From the NCBI RefSeq assembly GCF_046480435.1, contig NZ_PKGC01000114.1: DNA of 24,979 bases, one strand, 5' to 3'. A program made the position numbers and the translations under genes. A model generated the notes under the pieces. It was not told where the DNA came from. It was given only the letters and a program-made list of their open reading frames with translations, and did not search any database. Shown in pieces: positions 8,914-17,302 of this stretch; position 1 is the first letter of the stretch, and each line of letters opens with the position of its first letter. This DNA is from Limnospira platensis. Its GTDB lineage: Bacteria > Cyanobacteriota > Cyanobacteriia > Cyanobacteriales > Microcoleaceae.

Positions 8914-9642
8914 ATGAGTGTTAACCTAGCCACCCAGTTGCGCGAAGGAACCAAAAAGTCCCACACTATGGCGGAAAATGTGGGTTTTATCAAATGCTTT
9001 TTAAGAGGGACAGTTGAAAAAACCTCCTATCGGAAATTAGCCGGGAATCTCTACTTTGTCTATACGGCAATGGAAGAGGAAATGGATCGCCATAAAAATC
9101 ACCCCATCCTCTCGAAACTATATTTTCCCGAATTAAACCGCAAGTCTGCTATTGAGCAGGATTTATTGTTCTACTATGGTAGCAACTGGCGGGAGGAAGT
9201 TCAGCCCTCCGAAGCTGCTCAGGCTTATGTGGCTAGAATTAGAGAGATTTCGGAGCGGGAGCCGGCGTTGTTGATTTCTCACCTGTACACCCGTTATTTG
9301 GGAGACCTTTCGGGAGGACAAATCCTGAAAGGTATTGCTCAAACAGCGATGAATTTATCCGACGGTCAAGGAACTCAATTTTATGAGTTTAACGAAATTC
9401 CTGATGAGAAGGAATTTAAGAACAATTACCGTCAGATCATGAATGATTTGCCGATTGACCAGGAAACAGCCGATCGCATTGTTGAGGAAGCTAATGATGC
9501 TTTCGGAATGAACATGAAAATGTTTAATGAACTCGAAGGCAATTTGGTAAAAGCGATCGGAATTATGCTATTTAATAGCTTAACTCGCCGACGCGGTAAA
9601 GGTTCCACAGAACTAGCGACCGCTACTGACTCGGTGAACTAA
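8914..9642 (+). CDS. ho1: Heme oxygenase (biliverdin-forming)
   Basis: This enzyme opens heme to biliverdin IXalpha, CO and Fe2+ using ferredoxin, the first step towards phycocyanobilin for the phycobilisome and phytochromes. The 242 residues match the plant/cyanobacterial HO-1 type. Proximal heme ligand His17 lies in KKSHTMAE. The distal helix YLGDLSGGQILKG carries Asp131 and the flexible glycines of the GDLSGGQ motif. The N-terminus MSVNLATQLREGTKKSH is canonical, fixing the ATG. It stands alone here, with surE upstream (170-bp spacer) and coaE convergent. It could be the constitutive ho1 paralogue rather than the low-oxygen ho2; this window cannot separate the two with certainty. Confidence 0.96.
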   Translation: MSVNLATQLREGTKKSHTMAENVGFIKCFLRGTVEKTSYRKLAGNLYFVYTAMEEEMDRHKNHPILSKLYFPELNRKSAIEQDLLFYYGSNWREEVQPSEAAQAYVARIREISEREPALLISHLYTRYLGDLSGGQILKGIAQTAMNLSDGQGTQFYEFNEIPDEKEFKNNYRQIMNDLPIDQETADRIVEEANDAFGMNMKMFNELEGNLVKAIGIMLFNSLTRRRGKGSTELATATDSVN

Positions 9643-9659
9643 CACCATAAGCAGGGGTG

Positions 9660-9684
9660 GGGTTAACTCAGAGTTAAACCCTTT
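9660..9684. terminator. Hairpin between convergent ho1 and coaE
   Basis: GGGTTAACTC (9660-9669) pairs with GAGTTAAACCC (9671-9681) with one bulged base, followed by TTT. It lies 18 bp after the ho1 stop and overlaps the coaE stop codon (9674-9676), so it could serve both genes. The loop as drawn is very tight (1 nt), so some inner pairs must open. The T-run is short, so efficiency is uncertain. Confidence 0.45.
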
Positions 9685-10285
9685 CCCCTGTTAAGGCTCG
9701 ATCGCACTGTTGATACAAGTGCTGTAGACTGCCACAATTGTCTATGATAACATCCGCCCGCTGACATTTTTCGCTCAAAGGCATTTGGCTATCAATTCTA
9801 GCTTGGATTTGTGTAGGAGTTAGGGAAGATCCATGTCGTTGGATAAGTCGCTGTTTTTGGGTTGACAGTGAACAGTAAACCACCCAAATTTCCGTGACCA
9901 AATCAGTCATATTCGCTTCAAATAGCAGAGGAATCGCTAAAACCGCCGTGGGTTCTGCTAAATGAGACTGTTTTTCTAGTTCTTGCCGTTTTTCCAGAAA
10001 GCGATCGCGCACAAAAGGGTGAATTTGACTTTCCACCCATTGCCTTTCCGTTAAGCTATTAAAAATAATATCCCCCAACTTGGCTCGATTTAAGCTACCA
10101 TCGGAGTAGAGTAAATCTGAGCCGTAGCGAACCGCCAAAGTATTGAGAACAGGTGAGTTAGGTTCTACCGCCAACCTAGAATAAACGTCCGCATCCCATA
10201 TTGGTAGTTTATGGGTAGCAGCCAAATAGTTAGAAACAGTGGTTTTACCCGTACCAATACCACCTGTTAAGCCAATTAACCGCAT
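9674..10285 (-). CDS. coaE: Dephospho-CoA kinase
   Basis: CoaE phosphorylates the 3'-hydroxyl of the ribose of dephospho-CoA with ATP, the last step of coenzyme A synthesis. The product is 203 residues, normal for the family. The P-loop GGIGTGKTT is at residues 8-16, followed by IWDADVYSR with Asp31, and the adenine/lid region RLIQRHG and DSQMP. The frame continues upstream to a TTG at 10309, but the ATG at 10285 gives the canonical MRLIGLTGGIG start. The gene is convergent with ho1 and divergent from the large hemagglutinin gene. Confidence 0.95.
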   Translation of the reverse strand: MRLIGLTGGIGTGKTTVSNYLAATHKLPIWDADVYSRLAVEPNSPVLNTLAVRYGSDLLYSDGSLNRAKLGDIIFNSLTERQWVESQIHPFVRDRFLEKRQELEKQSHLAEPTAVLAIPLLFEANMTDLVTEIWVVYCSLSTQKQRLIQRHGSSLTPTQIQARIDSQMPLSEKCQRADVIIDNCGSLQHLYQQCDRALTGERV

Positions 10286-10376
10286 GGGTGAGTCAATGAG
10301 ACAGTACAACTACCACGACTGAAGATGGAACAGGGTGCGAAAACAGAAGATATCATAAACTTGTAACCAGTGAGGG

Positions 10377-10384
10377 AAGGGGAG
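10377..10384 (+). promoter_or_regulatory. Ribosome binding site choosing the start of the hemagglutinin-CHAT gene
   Basis: The purine stretch AAGGGGAG lies 9 nt before the ATG at 10394 and only 3 nt before the in-frame ATG at 10388. An in-frame GTG at 10370 lies upstream of this site and is therefore unlikely. The spacing favours 10394. Confidence 0.55.
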
Positions 10385-10393
10385 AAGATGATT

Positions 10394-13300
10394 ATGAACC
10401 CAGTACACCATCTGCGGTCAGTGCTGATTCCAGTTTCCTGTGCCAGTTTTATAGTTCTGGACATCCTCCCCATTATACCACAAAACTTTTTACATATCCG
10501 GTATAAAACAGCGATCGCTCAATCAATTGTACCGGAACCCAACAGCACCAACACCGTTACCCATCAACAGGGAAATCAAACTAACATCACTGGCGGACAA
10601 CTTTCGGGAAATGGGGGTAATCTGTTCCACAGTTTCACCCACTTTAACGTAGAATCCGGCACTGTGGCTAACTTTATTGCCACTCCCGAAATCCAAAACA
10701 TCCTCACCCGTGTGGTGGGTGGGGATGCTTCCCGCATTAACGGACTTTTGCAGGTCACAGGCGGCGCTTCTAACCTGTTTTTAATCAACCCAGCCGGGAT
10801 TTTATTCGGTGCGGGTGCGCGCTTAGATGTTCCAGGTTCCTTTACCGCTACTACCGCCAATGGTATCGGTTTTGGCGATCGCTGGATGAATGCGATCGGT
10901 GATAATGATTATACTACCCTAGTCGGCACTCCTAACGCCTTCGCCTTTGCCACCAACCCTGGTAGTATTGTCAACGCCGGAGAACTCGCCGTTACCCAGG
11001 GAGAACATATCATCCTACTGGGGGGAACTGTCATTAATACCGGGTCACTGGTAGCACCAGGGGGAGAAATTACCATCGCAGCGGTCGAAGGTGAAAATAT
11101 CCTCCGCATTTCCCAAACCGGACATCTTCTCAGCTTAGAAGTTAGTCCAGCCGCCTCCCCTGATGGATTATCAACTAATCTTACCCCCCTATCCTTGCCG
11201 GAACTACTCACCGGCGGAGATAATAATTATGCCACCAGAGTCAATATTTTAGCTGATGGTCGCATACAACTAACTGGTTCTAATACCCCCATTACTCCTA
11301 ATCCTGGAGTTGTGGCTGTGTCGGGAACTATTGACACCGACTCCACTATTTTTAACCATTCCCCCCAGGTTAACATTTTTGGCGATCGTATCGGAATTTG
11401 GGGTGCTAATATCAACGCCTCCGCACCAGATAACGGCGGCACAATTAGAATCGGAGGTGATTACCTAGGACAGGGTACTGTTCCTAATGCTATCTATACC
11501 CTCATCGATGATAATTCTACCCTAGCAGCCAACGCCACCACTAACGGAGACGGCGGCAGGATTATTATTTGGTCTGACGGACATACCCAATTTTCCGGCA
11601 ATATTTCCGCACAAGGACAACACCTGGGAGGGTTTGTAGAAATCTCCGGTCTCGAAACTCTCAGCGTTGATGGTAGTGTCAATTTGCGCGGCGGAGATGG
11701 TAACTTAGGAACCCTACTTTTAGACCCTTTAAATATCAGGATTGTAGACTCCGAAGCATCTCCCAATAATAATATCGACTTTGATGGTGTAGTTACCGCC
11801 GACCAAGGACCAGCAGAATATACCCTCTCCCAAACCACCTTGGAAAATTTAGCCGCCGATGCTGATATTACCCTGGAAGCACGAAATGATATTCGCATCG
11901 ACCAGTTATCTAATCAAAAACTAGACCTGAGAACTACCACCGGAACTGTGACTTTCCGCGCTGATGCTAACGGAGATGGTCAGGGTTCTTTTATCATGCA
12001 CAGTGGCGATACTATCTTAACTAGAGGTGGTAATCTCAATATTTTTGGTGTCAATATTGCTACCGGGAATATTAGAACCAGTGGCGGAGATGTTAATCTC
12101 ACTGCTAGTGGTATTGGTCAGATTAATACCGGGGTAATATCTACGGCTAACAATTCTAATATGGGCGGTGATATTACTCTCAATAGTAGCGAGGGTTCAA
12201 TTACTACTAATAACCTGGAAACTAACGGCAGATTATCCGGCGGAAATATTACTATTAATAGTGGTCGCCAAATTATCACGGGTTCCCTATCTTCTCGGTC
12301 TACTGATGCGGAAGGAGTGGGGGGAAATATCCAACTAGAAGCTAGTCGGGAGATTTTTTTGGAGGGTGTTAATACTTCTGGCTTTCGAGGTGGTGGTGAT
12401 TTGTCTATTGTTAGCCAGGGTAGTCGGATTATTATGGATGACAGTAATAATGGGACGACACCATCTCGGATTATTACCTCCTCGGTGAGGGGAGAGGGTG
12501 GTGATGTTTTGATTACCACTAGCGAGAGTATTGATTTAGGTGCGATCGACTCGCGCGGACGACAATCTGGTGGTAATATTACTTTGGATGCTGGTATAGA
12601 AATTACTGTGGGTGCTATCTCTACCGGGGTTTGGGATGGTCTATTATCTCCTGATACTACAGGGGGTAATATTATGTTAACTGGAGATACTATTAACCTT
12701 AATGGTGGTGTTTCTGGGAATGGGTCTCTATTATTACAACCGGCTTCACCAACCCAAGATATTAGGTTGGGTGCAAATTCGAGACGGTCTTCTAACTCTT
12801 CGGGAATTGGAGAGGGTTTATCTCTGAATTTTAACAGCTTGGAATTGTCACAAATTACTAGAGGCTTCTCCGAGATTATTATTGGTAAATCCGATTCTCA
12901 GGGGACTATTTATATTGAGGGAGATCTCAGGTTTCAAGACCCGGTGATGATGCGATCGCCTCAAGGTAGAATTATCGCCACTGGTGATGAAAGTTTACCC
13001 ACCATTAGAGGTGTAGGGAATTCTAGCTTAACCTTACAGGCGGAAAATGAGATTATTCTCGGAAATCTCATGACAGAAGGCGGAGATATTCGCGTAGTTA
13101 GTCAATCGGATATCGTCCAAATAGAGGGGATTCACACCCTCCCCAATGGGTCTAACCAAGGCAATATTTTATTGCGAGGTTCCGAAATTAATCTAGTGGG
13201 GGGATCTAATTCGGTTCGTGGTAGCGGTTATTTACGATTAGAACCTAGTAATTCTGGGCAAATTATGACCCTGGGAAGTGATGAAAATACCAATGGTTTA

Positions 13301-15961
13301 GATATCCAGTTATCAGATATAGAGGCTTTAGCACCGGGTTTTGAAAGGATTATTATTGGTAGTATTGATGGAAATAGTATCATAGAAATCGCCCAAGATA
13401 TCACCTTTACCAGTCCCGTCTTATTACAATCTCCTGGTGATTTAGGGAAAATTATAGCAGCGGGAAATATTACCGCAACTGGTGATGCTTCCATCTCCTT
13501 AAAAGCTGATAGTGATATCCGTGTTCGTGATATTAATACCAGTGGCTTAAATATAGACATTAATAGTGCTAGAGGTGAGGTTATTACCGGGTCTTTGCAG
13601 TCGGGAGGTAATATTAATGTACTTTCTCAAGGGAATATTCAAACCGGAGAAATTCGTTCTAATGCAAGTTTAGATAGTCTGGCTTTCCGAACAATTGACC
13701 TCAGCAGTCAGCGGGGACAAATTACAGTTGATGGCAATATTTTTGGGGATGGTACTTTTTTAAGCCTCATAGGTCAGGATGATATCCAAACCGGAAATAT
13801 CACCGCCGGACGTGGTATGAGTTTAAATAGCGATCGCGGAACCATTACCACCGGAAATCTGCAAGTAGTATCCCCTGACAGCCTCAATAGTAGCATTAAT
13901 ATCACCGCTTTCGGAAATATTACCACAGGTGATATCAGCACCGCTACCGACCCAGGAACAGGCGCAAATATTACCATCACTAGCAGCCAAGGCGGAGTGC
14001 GAAGCGGCAACCTTAATGCCTCCGGTTCCACCGCCGGCGGGTCTATAGTAGTACAAGCACCAGACCAGATTTTTCTAGGTGCTATTAACACTAATTCCTC
14101 CCAGGGAAATGCTGGTTCCGTCCGGCTAACTAGCGAGAATGATATTGAAGTCTCCCTAATTAATACAGAAGCCGAATTGCGGGGAGGTTCCCTAGTAATT
14201 GACACCTCTCGATTTTTCCGAGTTACAGATACCTTTGAAGCCATTAATGGTGTAGAAGCCAGTATCTCTACTATCGGTTCAACTGGTAGCGGAACCATTA
14301 GATTACCAGCCTTTTCTACCCCTCTAATTATTGGTGATCCTAGTCAAAATGGAACCGCCGGAGCCATTACTGATGGTCAATTAACCGCTGGTGCAGATAC
14401 TACAATTATCGGCAATAATTTTGAGCCAAACTCTATTAAACAAACCCCCATTAATCAAACCATTACAACAGAGAATGAAAATTTATCTGATGCAGAAACC
14501 ACCCCATCTTCTGTTTCTAGTATCTCCGAAAATTTAAGCCACAGTAACAGCAATTCTAACGCCTCCGAAACTGAGCCGAATATTTCCGGTAATTCTAATC
14601 ATGATTCCGACTCACCCCTAATTAATTCCCACACCGAAGCCAACACAGACATAGACCCGACTGGAGACCTAGTAATTCAGGTAGAACCCACCACCGTACC
14701 TACTGACCAAATTGCTCGTTCTCCCCTAGTTTCCTCGGTGCTGCAAATTGATTTATTCCGAGGTCGTGAATTTATCAACTATTTCGGCAATAATCTCAAT
14801 AAAAATACCGTCGATGACCAAAGTATCCGGCAAACTCTCAGCGATATTGTCCGTATCACCAACTACAAACCCGCGATTATTTATGTATCCATACAACCCG
14901 AACAATTAGAATTAAGATTACTTTTACCCAATGGGGAACCAGTATTTAAAAGCGTGGCGGTTAATCGTGAGGAAGTCCTACAAGTAGCGCGACAATTTAG
15001 CCATCAAATTCGCACCCCCCAAAATTTCCAAGATACTGAGTATAAAGAATCAGGACAACAACTATATAATTGGTTAATTCAACCCATCAAAGATGAGTTA
15101 GAAAAAAATGGCATTGATATCCTAATTTTTTCAATGGATGCTGGTTTGCGTACCCTCCCCCTAGCCGCATTATATGACGGGGAACAGTTCTTAATAGAAC
15201 ACTATAGCCTCAGTCTTATTCCTAGCCTCAGCCTCACGGATACCAGTTATGTGAACCTGCAAAATGCTAGGGTTTTGGCTATGGGTGCTTCTGAGTTTCC
15301 TAATTCTAATTTAGATCCTTTACCAGCAGTTCCCCTAGAATTAGATTTGATTGTTGGTAATATGTGGCCAGGTACGTCCTTTTTAAATGAAGAATTTACC
15401 ATAGCTAATCTGAAATCCCAAAGGGAACAGGCGGAATATAAGATTATTCACTTAGCAACTCATGGAGAATTTGTATCTGGAGGTGCTGACCGTTCTTATA
15501 TCCAGTTTTGGGACCAAAAGTTATGGTTAAATCAACTGCGAGAGTTGCGACTAAATCAACCTCCGGTAGAATTATTGGTATTAAGTGCTTGTACTACGGC
15601 TGTGGGAGATGAAAAGGCGGAATTGGGATTTGCTGGGCTGGCTGTTCAAGCTGGGGTGAAGTCGGCTATGGCGAGTTTATGGTATGTTAGTGATGCGGGA
15701 ACTTTGGGATTAATGACGACATTCTATAATGCTTTAACTGCTACTCCTATTAAAGCAGAAGCCCTGCGACAGTCTCAATTAGCTATGTTGAATGGTCAGG
15801 TACGCTTAGAAAATGGCTACCTGCTGAGTCAGACTAACATCAGCACTCGTCGCGGTGATATATCTACTCCGGTTCCGCAAGAATTAGCTAGACAAAATCC
15901 GGTTGATTTATCTCATCCTTTTTACTGGGCTGGGTTTACTCTTATTGGTAGCCCTTGGTAA
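10394..15961 (+). CDS. Filamentous-hemagglutinin (TPS) exoprotein with C-terminal CHAT protease domain
   Basis: This is a giant predicted exoprotein of 1855 residues. A signal-like N-terminus ends near KTAIA|QS (about 42). It is followed by the two-partner-secretion/hemagglutination domain (about 50-300) with LINPAGILFG (Asn132), the NPxG-type motif recognised by TpsB. Residues about 300-1340 are a long repetitive beta-helix of GGNI/GDI/TGNI-like turns rich in Gly, Asn, Ser, Ile and Thr. A low-complexity Ser/Asn/Glu linker (about 1340-1430) leads into a CHAT domain (about 1480-1855). The caspase-like dyad is visible as His1690 in HLATHGEF and Cys1733 in LSACTTAVG. No TpsB partner is in the window. 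The family predicts secretion across the outer membrane and peptidase activity; substrate and biological role are unknown. The stop is 10 bp from a tandem hairpin array. No frameshift is seen over 5.6 kb, which argues for function. Confidence 0.88.
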   Translation: MNPVHHLRSVLIPVSCASFIVLDILPIIPQNFLHIRYKTAIAQSIVPEPNSTNTVTHQQGNQTNITGGQLSGNGGNLFHSFTHFNVESGTVANFIATPEIQNILTRVVGGDASRINGLLQVTGGASNLFLINPAGILFGAGARLDVPGSFTATTANGIGFGDRWMNAIGDNDYTTLVGTPNAFAFATNPGSIVNAGELAVTQGEHIILLGGTVINTGSLVAPGGEITIAAVEGENILRISQTGHLLSLEVSPAASPDGLSTNLTPLSLPELLTGGDNNYATRVNILADGRIQLTGSNTPITPNPGVVAVSGTIDTDSTIFNHSPQVNIFGDRIGIWGANINASAPDNGGTIRIGGDYLGQGTVPNAIYTLIDDNSTLAANATTNGDGGRIIIWSDGHTQFSGNISAQGQHLGGFVEISGLETLSVDGSVNLRGGDGNLGTLLLDPLNIRIVDSEASPNNNIDFDGVVTADQGPAEYTLSQTTLENLAADADITLEARNDIRIDQLSNQKLDLRTTTGTVTFRADANGDGQGSFIMHSGDTILTRGGNLNIFGVNIATGNIRTSGGDVNLTASGIGQINTGVISTANNSNMGGDITLNSSEGSITTNNLETNGRLSGGNITINSGRQIITGSLSSRSTDAEGVGGNIQLEASREIFLEGVNTSGFRGGGDLSIVSQGSRIIMDDSNNGTTPSRIITSSVRGEGGDVLITTSESIDLGAIDSRGRQSGGNITLDAGIEITVGAISTGVWDGLLSPDTTGGNIMLTGDTINLNGGVSGNGSLLLQPASPTQDIRLGANSRRSSNSSGIGEGLSLNFNSLELSQITRGFSEIIIGKSDSQGTIYIEGDLRFQDPVMMRSPQGRIIATGDESLPTIRGVGNSSLTLQAENEIILGNLMTEGGDIRVVSQSDIVQIEGIHTLPNGSNQGNILLRGSEINLVGGSNSVRGSGYLRLEPSNSGQIMTLGSDENTNGLDIQLSDIEALAPGFERIIIGSIDGNSIIEIAQDITFTSPVLLQSPGDLGKIIAAGNITATGDASISLKADSDIRVRDINTSGLNIDINSARGEVITGSLQSGGNINVLSQGNIQTGEIRSNASLDSLAFRTIDLSSQRGQITVDGNIFGDGTFLSLIGQDDIQTGNITAGRGMSLNSDRGTITTGNLQVVSPDSLNSSINITAFGNITTGDISTATDPGTGANITITSSQGGVRSGNLNASGSTAGGSIVVQAPDQIFLGAINTNSSQGNAGSVRLTSENDIEVSLINTEAELRGGSLVIDTSRFFRVTDTFEAINGVEASISTIGSTGSGTIRLPAFSTPLIIGDPSQNGTAGAITDGQLTAGADTTIIGNNFEPNSIKQTPINQTITTENENLSDAETTPSSVSSISENLSHSNSNSNASETEPNISGNSNHDSDSPLINSHTEANTDIDPTGDLVIQVEPTTVPTDQIARSPLVSSVLQIDLFRGREFINYFGNNLNKNTVDDQSIRQTLSDIVRITNYKPAIIYVSIQPEQLELRLLLPNGEPVFKSVAVNREEVLQVARQFSHQIRTPQNFQDTEYKESGQQLYNWLIQPIKDELEKNGIDILIFSMDAGLRTLPLAALYDGEQFLIEHYSLSLIPSLSLTDTSYVNLQNARVLAMGASEFPNSNLDPLPAVPLELDLIVGNMWPGTSFLNEEFTIANLKSQREQAEYKIIHLATHGEFVSGGADRSYIQFWDQKLWLNQLRELRLNQPPVELLVLSACTTAVGDEKAELGFAGLAVQAGVKSAMASLWYVSDAGTLGLMTTFYNALTATPIKAEALRQSQLAMLNGQVRLENGYLLSQTNISTRRGDISTPVPQELARQNPVDLSHPFYWAGFTLIGSPW

Positions 15962-15970
15962 TAATATATA

Positions 15971-16390
15971 GTAGGGTGCGTCAGACCAGCCGACACCGAT
16001 AAGAACCGGAGAACTGATAAACTGACGCACCAGGTATCTAATTAAATAACCTTGTAGGGTGCGTCAGACCAGGCGACACCGATAAGAACCGGAGAACTGA
16101 TAAACTGACGCACCAGGTATCTAATTAAATAACCTTACCTTGTAGGGTGCGTCAGACCAGCCGACACCGATAAGAACCGGAGAACTGATAAACTGACGCA
16201 CCAGGTATCTAATTAAATAACCTTGTAGGGTGCGTCAGACCAGGCGACACCGATAAGAACCGGAGAACTGATAAACTGACGCACCAGGTATCTAATTAAA
16301 TAACCTTGTAGGGTGCGTCAGACCAGGCGACACCGATAAGAACCGGAGAACTGATAAACTGACGCACCAGGTATCTAATTAAATAACCTT
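15971..16390. repeat. Five tandem 83-bp units, each with a 10-bp inverted repeat
   Basis: Units begin with GTAGGGTGCGTCAGACCAG at 15971, 16054, 16142, 16225 and 16308. The period is 83 bp, except that unit 2 carries an extra 5 bp (ACCTT repeated) and is 88 bp. In each, GGTGCGTCAG near the start pairs with CTGACGCACC about 35 nt later, so each transcript copy can fold into a hairpin. Units differ mainly at one site: CCAGCCGAC in units 1 and 3, CCAGGCGAC in units 2, 4 and 5. The array starts 9 nt after the CHAT gene stop and ends at the IS630 remnant. There is no long ORF through it and no T-run typical of a terminator. Confidence 0.95.
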
Positions 16391-16391
16391 G

Positions 16392-16416
16392 TAGTGGCAT
16401 GACACGCTTAAAATAG
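16392..16416 (+). repeat. IS630 terminal inverted repeat, left
   Basis: It starts with TAGTGGC and ends AAAATAG; the first TA is the presumed target duplication. It pairs with 17086-17110. Confidence 0.8.
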
Positions 16417-16420
16417 TGCA

Positions 16421-17053
16421 TTAGTTTGAGGAGGACGAGACCTCCTCAAACCTTGGGTAAAGATGACGCAGAGTCACTCGTGCATCTTCGGTCGTAAATT
16501 GCCAACTCACTTGGGCTCGCTTCTCATTACGCTCTTGCTGCCACGCCACTACTTCGCGTTCGAGCTTCTCGGCACTTTCTAAACGTCGCTTCAAACACTG
16601 TTGGCTCAACACCGATAACTCAGTCTCAGCTACATTGAGCCAACTGCCGTTTCGTGTTCGTGGCGTGTGAATGATCTCATGACGGCGAGCGAGAGCGTGA
16701 GCTTCGGGGGCCGGAAAGGTTTTGTAGAGAGAGGTGATGCTGTGAGTGTTGAGGTTGTCTACTTTGGGCCTGACCGGTGGCGTGCGTCTGACCTGGCGAT
16801 TTAAGGCGGGTTCAACTCCATGCTCTAAGAAGCGTTTTCGGATACGTCCAACTGAGTTGCGGTGGAGATTCAGAGCCTCGGCAATGCCATTATCTGTCTA
16901 GTAGCGGGAAGCTCCTTCTCTCTCATCTGACATCAAGAGCACTTTGGCGTGCAGAATTTTTTTCGCCGGGGCGTAACCGTTCTTGCTGATGGCTTCGAGT
17001 CGCTGCCGCTGTTCTTGGTCGAGTTTGACCTGATTTTGTCTTCGACTACCCAT
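16421..17053 (-). pseudogene. IS630-family transposase, deleted and with an in-frame stop
   Basis: Reading from ATG 17053 to TAA 16421 gives 211 codons in one frame. The N-terminal part has the helix-turn-helix region (TDNGIAEALNLHRNSVGRI), and codon 52 (16898-16900) is TAG, probably from Trp TGG. After RRTPPVRPK the sequence jumps to DNLNTHSITSLYKTFPAPEA, so roughly 150-170 residues, including the first catalytic Asp, are absent without loss of frame. The later DDE parts remain: Asp of DNLNTH and Glu of SWLNVAETE, plus the C-terminal WQFTTEDARVTLRHLYP. With one catalytic residue gone and a stop near the start it cannot encode an active enzyme. Confidence 0.87.
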
Positions 17054-17085
17054 GCGGCTTGCCTCCTTCTCCTTGATTCAATACC

Positions 17086-17110
17086 CTATTTTAGCAATGT
17101 CACGCCACTA
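17086..17110 (-). repeat. IS630 terminal inverted repeat, right
   Basis: Read on the minus strand it starts TAGTGGCGTGACA and ends AAAATAG. It matches the left end at 20 of 25 positions. Confidence 0.8.
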
Positions 17111-17302
17111 GGCAAAAATGAAGCCTTATGCCTCAAGATTGATCAGGTCGTGATCACCACCAAAAAAGACAACTGGATTGGCAACCATTTCCAAGAAATC
17201 GAGGTAAAAAATGCCCTTAATGCCGTCCTAGTTGATGCTAAAGTAGACCTACCCGTTGACACCATTTTAGAGTTAATTAAACAGCAACATGACTACCAGT
17301 AA
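17111..17302 (+). pseudogene. hsdR: 3' remnant of type I restriction subunit HsdR
   Basis: The 63 codons from GGC at 17111 to the stop at 17300-17302 read KNEALCLKIDQVV...TKKDNWIGN...VKNALNAVL...LELIKQQHDY, which resembles the extreme C-terminus of HsdR, the ATP-dependent motor/nuclease subunit of type I restriction enzymes. All the rest of the roughly 1000-residue protein is missing. The frame continues back into the IS630 end, but that part is not hsdR. The following gene starts inside its last codons (14-bp overlap), which is the coupling often seen in type I R-M operons. No hsdM or hsdS is in the window, so this is a decayed operon end. Recognition is from memory of the family tail and should be checked. 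Confidence 0.7.

Larger units (their letters stand above)
16392..17110. mobile_element. IS630-family element, internally deleted
   Basis: The ends are imperfect inverted repeats: 16392-16416 (TAGTGGCATGACAC...) and 17086-17110 read in reverse (TAGTGGCGTGACAT...) match at 20 of 25 positions. TA at both outer ends is the target duplication typical of IS630/Tc1-mariner elements. The interior holds a minus-strand transposase pseudogene. At about 0.7 kb the copy is well short of the usual 1.1-1.2 kb because the middle of the transposase is missing. It sits exactly between the 83-bp array and the hsdR remnant. Confidence 0.85.

Noticed and set aside
10576..14298. Several minus-strand ORFs within the hemagglutinin-CHAT gene
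   Set aside because: They are shadows of the repetitive plus-strand coding sequence, with no start signals or recognisable products.
15971..16390. CRISPR array
   Set aside because: The whole unit, including the region between the arms, is repeated; there are no unique spacers and no cas genes.
16780..16800. Segment of the IS630 transposase (GTGCGTCTGACCTGGCGA) resembling the 83-bp unit (GTGCGTCAGACCAGGCGA)
   Set aside because: Sixteen of 18 bases match, but the region is transposase coding sequence and the similarity does not extend either way; probably chance.
16949..17110. Plus-strand open frame continuous with the hsdR tail
   Set aside because: It is the antisense of the IS630 transposase 5' end and only fortuitously in frame with hsdR.
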